This document shows, piece after piece, positions 37,314 to 48,756 of a stretch of 64,000 bases of DNA. Under the pieces are notes generated by a model, which worked only from the letters and a program-made list of their open reading frames with translations, ran no database searches and was not told the origin of the DNA. Source of the stretch: Pagrus major (Eukaryota > Chordata > Actinopteri > Spariformes > Sparidae); contig NC_133230.1 of NCBI RefSeq assembly GCF_040436345.1, positions 16,130,197 to 16,194,196 on the forward strand. Direction: 5' to 3'. A program made the translations under genes and the position numbers. Numbering within the stretch: position 1 is the stretch's first letter; every line of letters starts with the position of its first letter.

Positions 37314-37753
37314 AATGTTATGAATTCAAAGCCTTTCTTTCTAAATCTCTCTGGAGATATTCCACACACATTAACTCCTGCAAATTTACACATGCAACAG
37401 TGTGCGCTGCCCTGAATGGCGTATTATTTGAGTCATGTTTTGTATAAACTAGTTACTGCTTAGACAGGCACGATTCAGTGGCTTGATTAGAATGGCCTGA
37501 CAAAAATGCCGTCACTAAATCCCTTGCTCTGCAAACAGCCTGAAATCGGTTTTGTGCTATCATCAGTACAATTTTGCCCTTTGTGGGACAGAATGGCACT
37601 TTTTGTATGTGTTGTGTGTGTGCAGTTTTATGATGTCTGTCCCCCAGCGTAGTGGAAATCAGGCAGAGATAACGTCAGCCGGCTGGATGGGGGAGAAGAG
37701 GGCAGGTTAAGGGTTTTCCGCTGATGTGTGCATCGCTGGACGGAGATGAAGCA

Positions 37754-37841
37754 TATATATTTAGAGAGGTGATGGTCAGAGAGGAGGGACACAGTTCTTG
37801 GTAGCTGCTGCAACACACCACACAGCATCTCAACTCAAGAG
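37754..37841 (+). promoter_or_regulatory. TATA box and non-coding exon 1 of the 87-aa S100 gene
   Basis: TATATATTTA at 37,754-37,763 is a good TATA box. Transcription would start about 25-30 bases later, and the leader ends at a CAAGAG/GTGAGA donor (exon end 37,841). A short intron then leads to the acceptor TTTCAG before 37,923. A non-coding first exon is standard for S100 genes. Confidence 0.6.
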
Positions 37842-37940
37842 GTGAGACCACAGACGCTGTCTTTGGGCACACTTCCATGTTTGACTTTGCAGCTTTGTTC
37901 ACACTTTTCTTTTTACTTTCAGGCCTCAGCACAAACCATC

Positions 37941-40051
37941 ATGGAGTCTGCCATCTGCACCATCGTCACCCAGTTCAAGGACTATGCTGGGAAAGACGGA
38001 TCCTCCAGCACCCTGAGCAAAGATGAATTCCACAAGCTGGTGTCTGCTCAGCTGTCCAACTATGTCCAGGTAAACCTCACAAGTTGTTCTTGTTGGCTTA
38101 TTATGCAACTTTAGGGTGTTGAAGGAGTCTTTAGATGTCACTGTGCTGTTATTCAGACACATTACTGGGGTTATGAGGCTTTTACATAAAGCTTCACTCT
38201 TGTAAATCCTCATTAAAGATCAGATCTTGCCACCATTTAGTTTTACAGATTACTTTTTCTATGTTTAGCAAGATGTCACACGCATCATCAGGCCTTGAGC
38301 AGTGACGGAGGAAATATACAGATCCTTTACTTACGTAAAAGTACCACGCTGTAAAAATACTGTTAAAAGTATGTTGATTATTTTCATTATGGATTCATTT
38401 GTTGATTATTTTGTCCATCAGTTCATTCTGAAAATATTGAGAAATGCTGTCACAATTACCCAGAGTTCAAAGTGACGCCTTCACACTGCCTGTTCTGTCC
38501 AACCAATAGTACAAAGTTATAAATTATAAAAGTATTTTTTTAAAAAGCCCAAAATCTTCACATTTGAGAAGCTGGAACCAAAAGAAATGACTGAAACGAT
38601 CATCAAAATAGAAAAATAAATTTCTGTCAACCAGCTATTTTTATCTACTGTTGGGTAGAGCTGGACAATATACCATTATTACATCGTTATCGTGATATGA
38701 GACTGTGTATCATCTTAGATTTCAGATATTGTTATATCGTGATACGTGTTGTCTTTTCCTGGTTTTAAAATATTTTTCTGAACTTATCAGATCGTTCTAC
38801 TTGTTCTAATCTTCATTATCATCTTGTAAAATGTGCAATTTATTCACTCTGTATAGAACATACAATTTGTCTGTTCTTGTCTTTAGAAGGTTTAATACAT
38901 TTTTGCACTGATATGCTGATTAATCTTCAGTTTAGTGCTGGATGCTGATGTATGACATGTTGAAAGAAGTCATCTTACAAAATTATACACTGGAGCTACA
39001 GCTAAAGCTAATTTTCTTTCTTAACCTACCAATTAGTTTTCCGATTCCTCTATCATTATATATATATTAATGTTTATGATGTCCAGCATAAGGTTATGTG
39101 TGAAAATGACAAATGAAACGTGGGTCTGGGATAAAATGTTCTCAATGAACAGTGGCATAAAATGAAGGAAAGCAAGCAAATACTGTATCTAACAACAAAA
39201 TATTAAATACTTGGTGACACTTTATAATAACCATCAATAATAAATGGTAAATTATTCGTAATTAAACTCAAACTGATGGTTATTTCCCTGTTAACAAACA
39301 ATTAAAAGCTTTATAATCCATTTATTAAGGTTTATAAACATCAGTTGCAGCTTTATAACTACTATAACTCCAAATAATGTTTACAGATGAATTACACAGT
39401 GTCTATTTACTATTTCCAAAGTATTATAAACATCTGTTGCAACTTTAAAATAAACAATTGCTTAACAAATAGGCTATAAAACAGTTAATTTATTGTTAAT
39501 AACTATTAAGTGTGACCTTATAGATTTATGACTTTGTCACGAGTTCATTATAAATCAAAACACAGTGAATCATTGGGCTGCACCTCTGTTAATGTGGACA
39601 GGAAATAATCATCCTTGACAAATAAGCCAGGCACTTTGTATATATACATATAAATTTCACATTTCACAACATATATTCATTCAATACATCTTTTAATGGC
39701 CATTGTAAGTAAAAGAGTTTGGTCAAAAACCTGCTTCTGAAGGAGACTTTTTGTGTGTCTGCATATTAATTTGGACATCACTAATCATTTATTGCTGCTC
39801 TCAGCCATTAGGTGGCAGGACAGTCTTACAGAGCAGCTGAAGTTGCACCTCAGAGTGCTTTTTTAATGATCAGGGTCTCCTCTCTCTCTCTCTCTCTCTG
39901 TGATCATCACCCACAGAACGCCGCCGATCCCGCGGCGGTCGACCAGCTCATGAGCTCGTTGGACGAAAACAACGACGGGGAGCTGACCTTCCTCGAGTTC
40001 TGGCAGCTGATTGGAAAACTGGCGAGCCAGAAGGGAGGCTTCAGTCAGTAG
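37941..40051 (+). CDS. S100 calcium-binding protein, 87 aa (S100A13/A14/A16-like)
   Basis: Two coding exons, 37,941-38,069 and 39,917-40,051, joined in phase 0. Exon 1 carries the S100-specific N-terminal EF-hand (loop beginning A-G-K-D-G, ending K-D-E); exon 2 the canonical loop D59-E-N-N-D-G-E-L-T-F-L-E70 with all calcium ligands. S100 proteins are small dimeric calcium sensors that expose a hydrophobic face to bind partners. The helix after the second loop reads F-W-Q-L-I-G-K-L-A, resembling the F/Y-W-x-L-I-G of mammalian S100A13, A14 and A16, so it probably belongs to that branch; I cannot assign the exact fish symbol. The start codon is the first after the acceptor and gives the usual S100 N-terminus. 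A possible ATTAAA polyadenylation signal lies at 40,182-40,187. Confidence 0.9.
38297..38420. repeat. Dispersed 'tacttaagta' repeat fragment in an S100 intron
   Basis: Reads AGCAGTGACGGAGGAAATAT, then CAGATCCTTTACTTACGTAAAAGTACCAC. This is the start of the family described at 23,440. The remainder of the 1.85-kb intron (38,070-39,916) is AT-rich and has no exon; a (TC)n run precedes the acceptor at about 39,880-39,900. Confidence 0.6.
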
Positions 40052-40739
40052 AAGTCACAGATCGACTCATCTTAAGCCGTCCAACTGTAAACTCAAAAGG
40101 CATCCATGTTCTTTCATCGCTCCACCAGTGCCACATGTGTAACCCTTTAGTTAACCATTTGTTGAGTTCAGGGAACTTTAAATTAAAGGCTTCATTGTCT
40201 TCAACCCTCAGCCACCAACACTCTGCCTCCTGTCATTCATTCACCACATTATATGATGTCCAACCATCTACATTTGAGCGGGAGTGTATTACAGCCTTGA
40301 TTTACGGGGCCTGTAATCCTGTATGTGTCACTGCTGCCACAACTAGACCATCCAGACCATATCTTGTTCCATAGATCTTCATAATGCGCGTACAAAGCTG
40401 CCTGTCCAAGTGTTAAGCAGCGGTGGTGCAAAAGCAGCGCCTCGTCTTCACCGTATGCCTGTTATGTTATTGTTTTTTGCAACATTTGGAGCTTTGCAGA
40501 GTAATCCTGTGGTGTAACGGTCACTTTGTGTTAATTCTGATGTCTAGACAGAGTTATGTGTGCTGGCTTGCTCCCCAGCTGTTTTACAGCCTACAGGCCT
40601 GTTTTAATTTTGTCAAAGAGACAAGGTGCCGCTAACTGTTGTTTAAAATGCGGATCTCGCAACTGATAAGAAAATGTGACCTTTGTATCCAAATCACACA
40701 TGCTAAGGTGCCAGTGTGGGAGGGGAGGCGATGGGCAAA

Positions 40740-40749
40740 TGAGTCAGCA
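40740..40749 (+). promoter_or_regulatory. AP-1/Maf (ARE-type) site candidate
   Basis: TGAGTCAGCA is a full match to the AP-1 core TGAGTCA extended by GCA, the form bound by Nrf2/small-Maf and related bZIP dimers. It lies about 700 bp past the 87-aa S100 gene and 2.1 kb before the next S100 leader exon. A single 10-bp match has limited weight. Confidence 0.3.
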
Positions 40750-41049
40750 GCAGCAGAGTGAGAGCCGGGCACCCAGCTAGCGTAGGCCGAGTCCGCATGG
40801 GGAAGTCTCCACCTCAGCGTGGAGGTTTATAAACAGAGGGAAGCGCCAGTTGTGAGATCCAATCTGTGGCGGGAATTTTAAAAATACAAAGATTTAAAGG
40901 CTCTTTCAACACTGCTTCATCTCTTTCACCACCTAAACTGACATTCTTGAAGTAGTTTTACTCAAGATTACGCAAAAAAGATGAACTTTAGTTACTAGTT
41001 ACTTTGTAGATTTCATGCTGCATCAGAGGTAAAGTAGTGCATTTTTAAT

Positions 41050-42300
41050 TTGGTATATTTGCCGACAAAATGTAGTGGAATGGAAGTATAAAGTAGCAGA
41101 AAATGGAAATGTTTAAGCAAAGTGCAAGTACCTCAAAATTATACTTGTAGTAAATGTACTCAATTACAATCCATCGTTTAGTTTGACCCTCCATCACTGC
41201 CAAATTTAAGTTTTAACTCTATTTTATAGTTGACAACTATGATTTGTTCATGTTTGTAACGTGTATTTTTGAATTTGAGTTCCTTCAACACATCTGTTTG
41301 TTGTTACAAATGGCAAAGTAACTAGTAACTAAACTTATCAAATAACTGTAATGGAGTAAAAAGTACAATATTTGCCTCCAAAATGTAGTGGAATGGAAGA
41401 ATAAAGTAGCAGAAAATTTAAATATTTAAGTAAAGTACAAGTCCCTCAAAATTCTACTTAAGTAGGCTGCAGTACTTGAGTAGATGTACTTAGTTACATT
41501 CCATCATTGAGTTTGGCCCTCAATCAAATGCCAAATTTAAGTTTCAACTGTATTTTGTAACTTTTGTTGCCACAAAACACAAGTGTATTTTCAATGTGTG
41601 TCTCTAACACATCTGTACGTTGTGTTTTTTTAGATAAAAAAAGTACATTCAAAAATACTTGCTGTAAAGTAACTAGTAACTTAAGTGATCAAATAAATGT
41701 AGTGGAGTAAAAAGTAACAATATTTGCTTACAAAATATAGTGGAGTGGAAGTATAAAGTAGCAAAAAATGGATTACTCAAGTAAATTACAAGTACCTCAG
41801 TGCAGTACTTGAATAAATGTACTTAGTTACATTCCAACATTGAGCTTGCCCCTCAATCGCTGCCAAATTTAAGTTTCAACTGTATTTTGTAACTTTTATA
41901 GGAACAAAACACAAGTGTATTTTGAATGTGTCCCTTTAACACATCTATGTTGTTTTTTATAGACAAAATACAAACATTTAAAAATACTTACTGCAAAGTA
42001 ACTAGTAACTAAAGTTCTGAAAAACATGTAGTGGAGTAAAAAGTACGACATATGCCTACAAAGTGTAGTGGAGTGGAAGTATAAAGTAGCAGAAAATGGA
42101 AATACTCATGTAAAGTACAAGTACCTCAGTGCAGTACTTGAGTAAATGTACTTAGTTACATCCCACCATTGAGTTTGACCCTTCATGGCTGCCAAATTAA
42201 AGTTGTAACTGTATTCTGTGGTTGACAGCTACGAGCCTGCTCATGTTTGTAACGACTGTGCGTTGAATGTGTCCCTTTAACACATCTGTATGTTGTCCTG
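41050..42300. repeat. Tandem array of about four 330-bp units
   Basis: The landmark GTTTGACCCT-like word recurs at 41,181, 41,511, 41,843 and about 42,172, with spacings of 330, 332 and about 329 bp. Each unit repeats, in order, an AAATGTAGTGGAATGGAAG-like block, AAAGTACAAG, AGTACTTGAGTA, CCAAATTTAAGTTT-CAACTGTATTTTGTA and AACACATCTGT-CGTTGT. Parts of the unit are the dispersed 'tacttaagta' family, seen here in inverse orientation. The last unit is incomplete. No coding. Confidence 0.85.
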
Positions 42301-42839
42301 AGACAGATGTTTTAAAAAGAAAAAAAAACCCGGCACATCCTTCCTACAAAGTATTTCCCGACTCCAGATGATCAGCTATACTTTCAGTTTAGCAGATTTA
42401 CTCGCGTCTACATTTAATAAGTGAAACACCGAGAGCCCTGCGCAGTGAAGTAATCCCACCCGCCCTGTCTCCGCGTCCCCGCAGATGATCCGAGCCACAA
42501 GCCTGGCGAGTTGGCGTGAAACTGTGCAAATCGCGCATGACGTGAAACAGCTGGCCGACGAGCCAAAGATAATTCCAATGAAAACCAACTTTAAGAGTTT
42601 TGATACACTTTTCCTGCCCTTTATTTTTTTCCCTGACAGTCCTCTCTCTCTCTCTCTCTCTCTGCGCTCTTCCACATTCCCATTCTCCCTCTCACTCTTC
42701 CAGGTACACGCCCTTTGACTTGTCAGGGGGGAAAAGTTTTAAGGAAAGAAAAAAAAAAAAAAAAAAAAAAGCCTAAATCACGGAAGAGATTCTGCTGTCC
42801 TACTAGTTTGGCAAGTTCTCTGGGCTCAAAGCGGCGTAG

Positions 42840-42914
42840 AAAAGGCGGAGAACAGGGCAGAAACTCAACTTTGCGCACATTTGTACACATCTCTTGTCCC
42901 GCAGACGAAAAACG
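42840..42914 (+). other. Candidate non-coding exon 1 of the 238-aa S100 gene
   Basis: GC-richer leader-like sequence ending AAAAACG/GTGAGTTG, a strong donor after 42,914, as expected for the untranslated first exon of an S100 gene. It is preceded by a poly-A run (about 42,750-42,770) and a CT-rich stretch. The next coding exon is 2.7 kb away; a (CT)n run sits in the intron at 43,184-43,228. No TATA box is obvious, so the start is approximate. Confidence 0.4.
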
Positions 42915-43180
42915 GTGAGTTGAATGCGCCTTGCTGGCTTCTTTTCTGCTTGTGAGCAGTGTGTTTGTTCATGGTTTTTGCCACGTTTCGATAGACTCTT
43001 GCAGGAGCCATCCCATTAGAGCTGGTCTGACTGCGGGACGGTTTCAATGACTGCAGCCCGCAGAGGTTTTTAGGCTCACGTTGCACTTTTTTTTTTCTTT
43101 TTTTTTTTACAAAACAGTAAAGGAGGAGAGTTTCTGCTTGTGTCGCTTCTGTTTATTCGGCGAATAAGTGTTTGATTTCC

Positions 43181-43228
<48 letters not shown>

Positions 43229-44179
43229 GGAAAGATACGTGATATTTTTGCTGTAGATCAGTTTCAAACAGCTTATCAAACATTGAAGTGACTTGAGGTG
43301 GCTGATCTGATGTATAGTCTATCCACGGGGGCATCGGGGTCGCGCGTTAAAGCGCAAATCCCCCTTTTTGCGCACTTTGCTTTCCACAGAGAGGCCCAGC
43401 GCGGTGACAGCTTGGCTCGCCGGCTGAATATTTGTGTCGATCACGACAACTTCTCTCGACGCCGCTTGTGTTTTTTTAAAAAAAAACTGCTTGCAGATGA
43501 AGATGTGGGGGTTTATGTCAGCCCTGACTGTGGGGGGATTGGATGAGAAGACAGCCGCTGTGCGTCTGCTCACCGCAATTTACAGCCACATCCAAACTTG
43601 TTCCTCTGTTAATATTTTATGGCACACGAGCGGTAGTATTGTCATTACTCTGCGCACATACCGTATCACATTCGCCCATTTGGAAACGCAACACTCAATC
43701 TCCTTTGGGCTGTGGAGGGAAACGGGAAACCTCTGGTTGTAGGCCTGTATATTTAATTATTTGCGCAGTTGTTTTTGGGCCCTTTCAGGACAAATAACGG
43801 GGATTAGTTCCTCTCCTGAGTGGAGCTCTGACGTGGGTGAGGCCAGTCTCATTTGTCGAAAATTAGTTCACGTGTTATTCGGGCTCTGTTGAAGCAGGCT
43901 ACAACACCTCAAGAAAAGGTCACTTGGTGAATAATGAATGTGAGAATGGACAGAAATGTCAATCCAGGAATAGAAGAAACGTGTTTGCTGGGTGTTTTTT
44001 CGGACGCGGGAGGCGCTGAGGGCCTCGACGGCCGAGGAGGGTGTGTCACCTTGCAGGAAGAAGTCCCCTAAAGTTCCTAAAAAACGCGGCCTGTGTCTGT
44101 TATAACACAGAAAGTGATGCAAGTCACGATCCAGGGATGGAGCTGACACTTTTTAAAGAATACACTCAAATCCTGTCTC

Positions 44180-44328
44180 TTAAAGGGCAAATCCAAACTC
44201 AGAATTTTAATATTTACAATATGTAAGATAAGAGAGGAAAATAAGGTTTCAAGAATCCTGTTTGAAAGGTGGCAGGGTCCGCCACGCACGAACAAAGCAG
44301 AACAGTGTGAAATTGTGTTGTCCTTTAA
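44180..44328. mobile_element. Short TTAA MITE
   Basis: Left end TTAAAGGGCAA (44,180), right end in reverse complement TTAAAGGACAA (44,328). The length is about 150 bp, with an internal GGTGGCAGGGTCCGCCACGC hairpin. It lies in the intron of the 238-aa S100 gene and has no coding capacity. Confidence 0.55.
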
Positions 44329-45591
44329 GGTCGGGTTGTTGATTCAGTTTATACAGCCATGATAAACAAAGAGAGTTTGTCTAGGCCTGAGAAAGAAAAA
44401 AAAAATCAGTCAATGATTAAAATGTCTTCCCTCCACCTTCCACATGTTTGCTGAACGACATTATTATTGACAGATGTCACGCTTGTGTGGCTTCATGCAA
44501 ATGTGGGGTTGTTCTGACAGTTAGAGATCAGTAGGTCAGCGAGAACAGCCCCAAAGGTTTGTCTGATGCTATAATGAGACTAACAGGCACACTTCCTAAG
44601 TGGCCATATACTGTATACAGCATGTGGTAGATGCGGGAAGGTGCTTGAGTGTGACATGCACTTCAGTAATTGAGATATTAGTTTGCAAGTGTCCACTCAG
44701 CTGATAAGACTGTTGATCCTGAGTGTTGTTTTCTCACCCGGGCAGACTGGTGTTTGCTGTGCGAAGCTGACAGACGAGTACAGTCGCCTTGAACATATCC
44801 TCTCAGCGCTTTGAGGCAAACTCGCTCGCAGTTGGCCTGTAAATTCCTGTCTAAGTGATCTCCGCAGACAGCAATGAATGGAATTCCTGCAGAGATGTGT
44901 CACCTAGTGGCATGTTTTACGTTATGAGCGAGCGTCTGTAGATTATCTGCACATCTGGGGTAGACTGAAATGTATCTCTTGTCGGGTAACGTTTAGGTCG
45001 GCTTTTAAAACGTCCTTATCCTTATCGAGCCTCATTGTCAAATATGTGCGTTCATGTACAACAGTGTGAAGGCGGTGGCTCGAGGAGAAGAAAGGGCAGT
45101 GGCAGGCGAAGGAAGAGAGAGTGGCGCTGAAAGCTGGTCAGAGAGAGAGAGAGAGACAGAAAGACAGGAGCAGACAGGGACTAGGTAATCCCTTAAGTAA
45201 TCTGAAGCCCAGTCCCCTCGGTAGCTTCAGTAGATCAGATGACCTATCAAAGATCAGAACTTCCATTGTGCATCACGGCTTGTCTCTCAATCAGACTCCC
45301 TCTCACCCTCTCCACTTATCTCACGTCACCGTCCCTCCGTTACCGCCGCTCTAGATTCAACACCTGAAACGAAAGGCCTCGCAGGGACACGAGGAGATCC
45401 GCTGTTTCATTTTCCACTGGACGTGCCGATCACCTGAGCGTGTTTTGAATCAGGCCACCCCTGGAACTTCCTCCTTTGCACTGCACACAACAGCGGCAGC
45501 GGGTTTAATCACTTCTGTTTGTGACTATCTATCTATCTGTGTATCTAAACACCACTTTCTTGATCTTTTCCCTTCCCCAGAGAGAGGAGTC

Positions 45592-46631
45592 ATGGAGGCT
45601 GCCATTCAGGACCTGGTGAAGGTCTTCCTGAAGTCGAGCAAGGGGAAGGAAAATCTCGGAAAGAAAGAATTCCAGAGCCTCGTCAAGAGCCAGCTCTCCA
45701 ACATCCTCTCGGTTAGGAAACCTTCACTGAACCTCTCTGAAATGATCCCAACACTTGCATTATGTAACCGCCTCACACAGTAGTCTAGCGTCAGCCATCC
45801 TGTCCAGATTTTTAACATGAGCATTGGGACCAAATGGTGGTGTAATATACAGGAGGTGAATGGGGAAAAGTGATCCCATATGATAGAATGACATTCATCA
45901 GCATTATAATGCAAATAGAGCCACTGATAGAGGGTCATTTACTAAGCGTGTATGGTGATGTGACCAGTGAGAGCGCAGGTAGAGTTACTCATCATCATAC
46001 TTGATTGTTTCATGGTTTTGTGTCTACTACCCAGGACACGGACAGCAAGGAGGCGGTCAACAACATGGGGCAGGGACTGGATGCCGACCACGATGGCAAG
46101 GTTGGTTTTCAGGAGTACATGAAGCTGGTCGGCTACCTGGCGTGCTCGCTCAGCGAGCAAAGCAGCCTCAACAAAGAGCCCGGCCAAAACGCTGCTTCCG
46201 GACAAGTGGCTCAAACTCCCCAGGACAAAGAGGAGGTGAAGCCAGAGGCGAACGCAGAGGCAAAGGAAGAGGCGTCTGGAGAGGTGAAGGTGGAAGTGCC
46301 TGGAATAAAGGTCGAAGCAAATGCAGACCCAAAGGTAGAATTAAAGCTAGATGCTAATGCCGAGCCAAAGGTGGAAGTAAAGCTAGATGCTAATGCAGAG
46401 CCAAAGGTAGAAGTAAAGGCAGAGGGGGTGACGGTGCCTGAGGCTGCAAAGGAGGAGGAGAAGACGGCAGCAGCAACGGTGGCGGCGGCAGTAGAGGCGG
46501 CAGCGACATCAGTGGAGGAGGCGGTGAAAGAAGGAGAGGAGAAGGTAACAGAAAAGGTGGAGGAAGCTGCGGAGAAGCTGGCTGCAGCCGTGGAGGAGGT
46601 GGAGAAGAAGACAGAGGAGGAGACCTCATAG
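45592..46631 (+). CDS. S100 protein with a ~150-residue Ala/Glu/Lys helical tail (238 aa)
   Basis: Two coding exons, 45,592-45,711 and 46,035-46,631. Residues 1 to about 88 form an S100 domain. The first EF loop is three residues shorter than in the neighbouring S100s and probably does not bind calcium; the second (D56-A-D-H-D-G-K-V-G-F-Q-E67) is canonical. D-G-K-V-G-F-Q and the short first loop both recall S100A10, though here the second loop is intact. The tail is very rich in Glu, Lys and Ala: three 12-residue repeats at 135-170 (core A-N-A-E-P-K-V-E-V-K-L-D) and an amphipathic, apolipoprotein- or LEA-like helix at about 178-235. The tail shares the exon with the second EF-hand, in frame, so it is not an annotation fusion. 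Its function is unknown; membrane, lipid or protein-scaffold binding is a guess. Confidence 0.85.
46317..46424 (+). repeat. Three 36-bp coding repeats in the S100 tail
   Basis: Three tandem 36-bp units encode A-N-A-D/E-P-K-V-E-L/V-K-L/A-D/E. The second and third are nearly identical at DNA level, sharing AAGCTAGATGCTAATGC, which indicates recent duplication. A degenerate related stretch precedes them at about 46,240-46,300. Confidence 0.9.
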
Positions 46632-47630
46632 GGGACAATCCATTAATTCACCAAAAAATCAAACTACACGCTTACATTCAACACTAAATCACAGCATTAA
46701 TGCCAAAATACGTCGGTAAGCCACTAAAGAAATTCAAACACTACAAACCCAGCTCTGAAGACATCCCATCCCTTATACAAGACAAATAACATGTACATGA
46801 CAGTAGGTTCATTGCTCTGTACTACTAGTTACCACTATGTTCATATGTACAGCATGTGCATCCCACTATATAGCACATTTACCTCATAATATACTATGAT
46901 AGCATGCAGACGTACACTATCATATGCATGTCAGATCCCTGTGAAAACTGCAAAATATGAGTTTCCTGCAGCAGCAGCGGTGTCATTGTATGTTAACACG
47001 CCACTGCAGCCAAGACGTTTAGTGTAATTCCCATCTTCTCCCGACTTTTATCATTATCTGGGACTCTTTTCCAACTCCTCTACACTATTTAGTGTACATT
47101 GTTGGTGAAACATCAGCAGTTTACATCTTGTTAAGTACTAATGGTTAAAGGAATAGTTTGACATATTGGGAAATATGCTTACTAGCTTTCTAGCCCAGAG
47201 TTAATATGAAGCTACCGCTTGTAGCCAGTTAGCTCATGTTGGCATAAAGACTGGAAACTGGGAGAAATGGCTAGCCAAAAAAAAAAAAAAGCCTTTCTGC
47301 ACATCTAAACATGTTACATCCAGGCTGTTTAATCTCATTTACACTTTGGTTTTTGTGCGGATTAAACAAACAAGATGCTAGTCTTTGTTTTTCTGATCTG
47401 CAAAGCTATTAATTCTTACTACCCAGACATGAGTGTTACTAATCTTCTCACCTAACCCTGAGTAGGAAAGCCAATAATTTCTCAAAATGTCAAACTATTC
47501 CTGTAATGGTTGCACGAAAATCTGAAAACACTATTTGAATTTATTTTATTTTTATTTTTTACATTCTCAGCTTTCAACTTGCTTTGGAGCTGATTTGGCA
47601 TGACAATAAACAAATTGTTTTGCTGGGGCT
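46632..47630 (+). other. Probable 3' untranslated region of the 238-aa S100 gene
   Basis: Extends from the TAG stop to an AATAAA at 47,605-47,610. A MITE is inserted within it. A second, stronger-looking signal (AATAAA at 49,834-49,839 followed by GT-rich sequence) could serve a much longer form. Confidence 0.4.
47145..47506. mobile_element. MITE family B (AGGAATAGTTTGACAT ends)
   Basis: Left: TTAA at 47,145 followed by AGGAATAGTTTGACAT. Right, in reverse complement: AGGAATAGTTTGACAT preceded by a mutated TTAC in place of TTAA. The 16-bp termini are identical. The interior has GTTGGCATAAAGACTGGAAA, a block I know from many fish genomes. About 360 bp, non-coding. Confidence 0.85.
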
Positions 47631-48709
47631 TTTGCATTACTTCAGCTCATCTCTCTCTCGCCTCTAGTCTACTTTATGGGCTCCCTGTCTTTTTCTTTAA
47701 TATCTGTAATTCCCACCGACTCTCTTCGCTCGTAAACCAGCCATGGATAAGAAACTGGAAGATCAGGTGTGGCCCCTTGGCTAAATAATTAAGTTTCGAC
47801 AATGGAAACCAAAGGACCCTTACGGTCCAAAGGGAGCCCAAAATAGCCCCGTGGGATTGGGCTGGTGAGTAGAAGAGCAGGTCAGAGAAGGTGTCCATGC
47901 AACATAATCCACCTGGATTAGAACTGGCAGAGGAGAACAAGATAACAAACACCAAGAAGCTCATAACAGGTGTCACTTGGTGGCAGTTTTTATCTCAAGT
48001 ACTTAAAGTCCATAAAGGCTTTGGACGGTACATCATCCCCTGGTCGTACTGGATTGGAGTGACAGAAACTTGACCTCACTCATTGTTTCTTGTTGTTTTC
48101 TGTTGGTTTTAGCACCACTTGTTCAAGCTTGCGTGTTTGTTTTTGTCGGTCACACCCTCGCACAGTTTAAAGACCCTGTCTGACCTGCAACTGGATCCTC
48201 GAGTCCCGGGCATTGGGAAACTACTGGATTAGGCATTTGATGGGTAACACACCCCTGTGACACAACAATTACATGAAAGTAATCCTGGGCTCCAGTGATC
48301 CTGCCCGTCAGACGAGGTGGTACTGTCAGAGAGATTGTTGTCAGCGGTTTTAAAGCAAAATACTGAGCCATCAATATGATATCTTTATAAACAGGCTAAC
48401 AAATAAGACGTTGCATGCTATCGGAAAACTTATTTGCTTGTATTAAAAATTGTATTGTGGCCAAATATCTAAGTCCAAAATGGCCTTTTTTATATTTAAC
48501 ATTTTACCCTAACTCTACCTTGTTTTGACCACTATGGAGATCACTTGAAAACACACTTCTTTTGTCACATTATATGCAATTTGTTAATTACAATTTAATG
48601 ATTTGTAAATTGTCTCGTCATCAATAATGCAGCCATGAGAAAAAGGGCTCGTGTTGCACGCCTGCTATGTTATAGCTCTACCTTTGGCCAGCCGTGTAGT
48701 GCTTAAGGT

Positions 48710-48756
<47 letters not shown>

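Noticed and set aside
46390-46638. 82-codon minus-strand Pro/Leu/Ser frame
   Set aside because: Antisense shadow of the Glu/Lys/Ala tail of the S100 gene.
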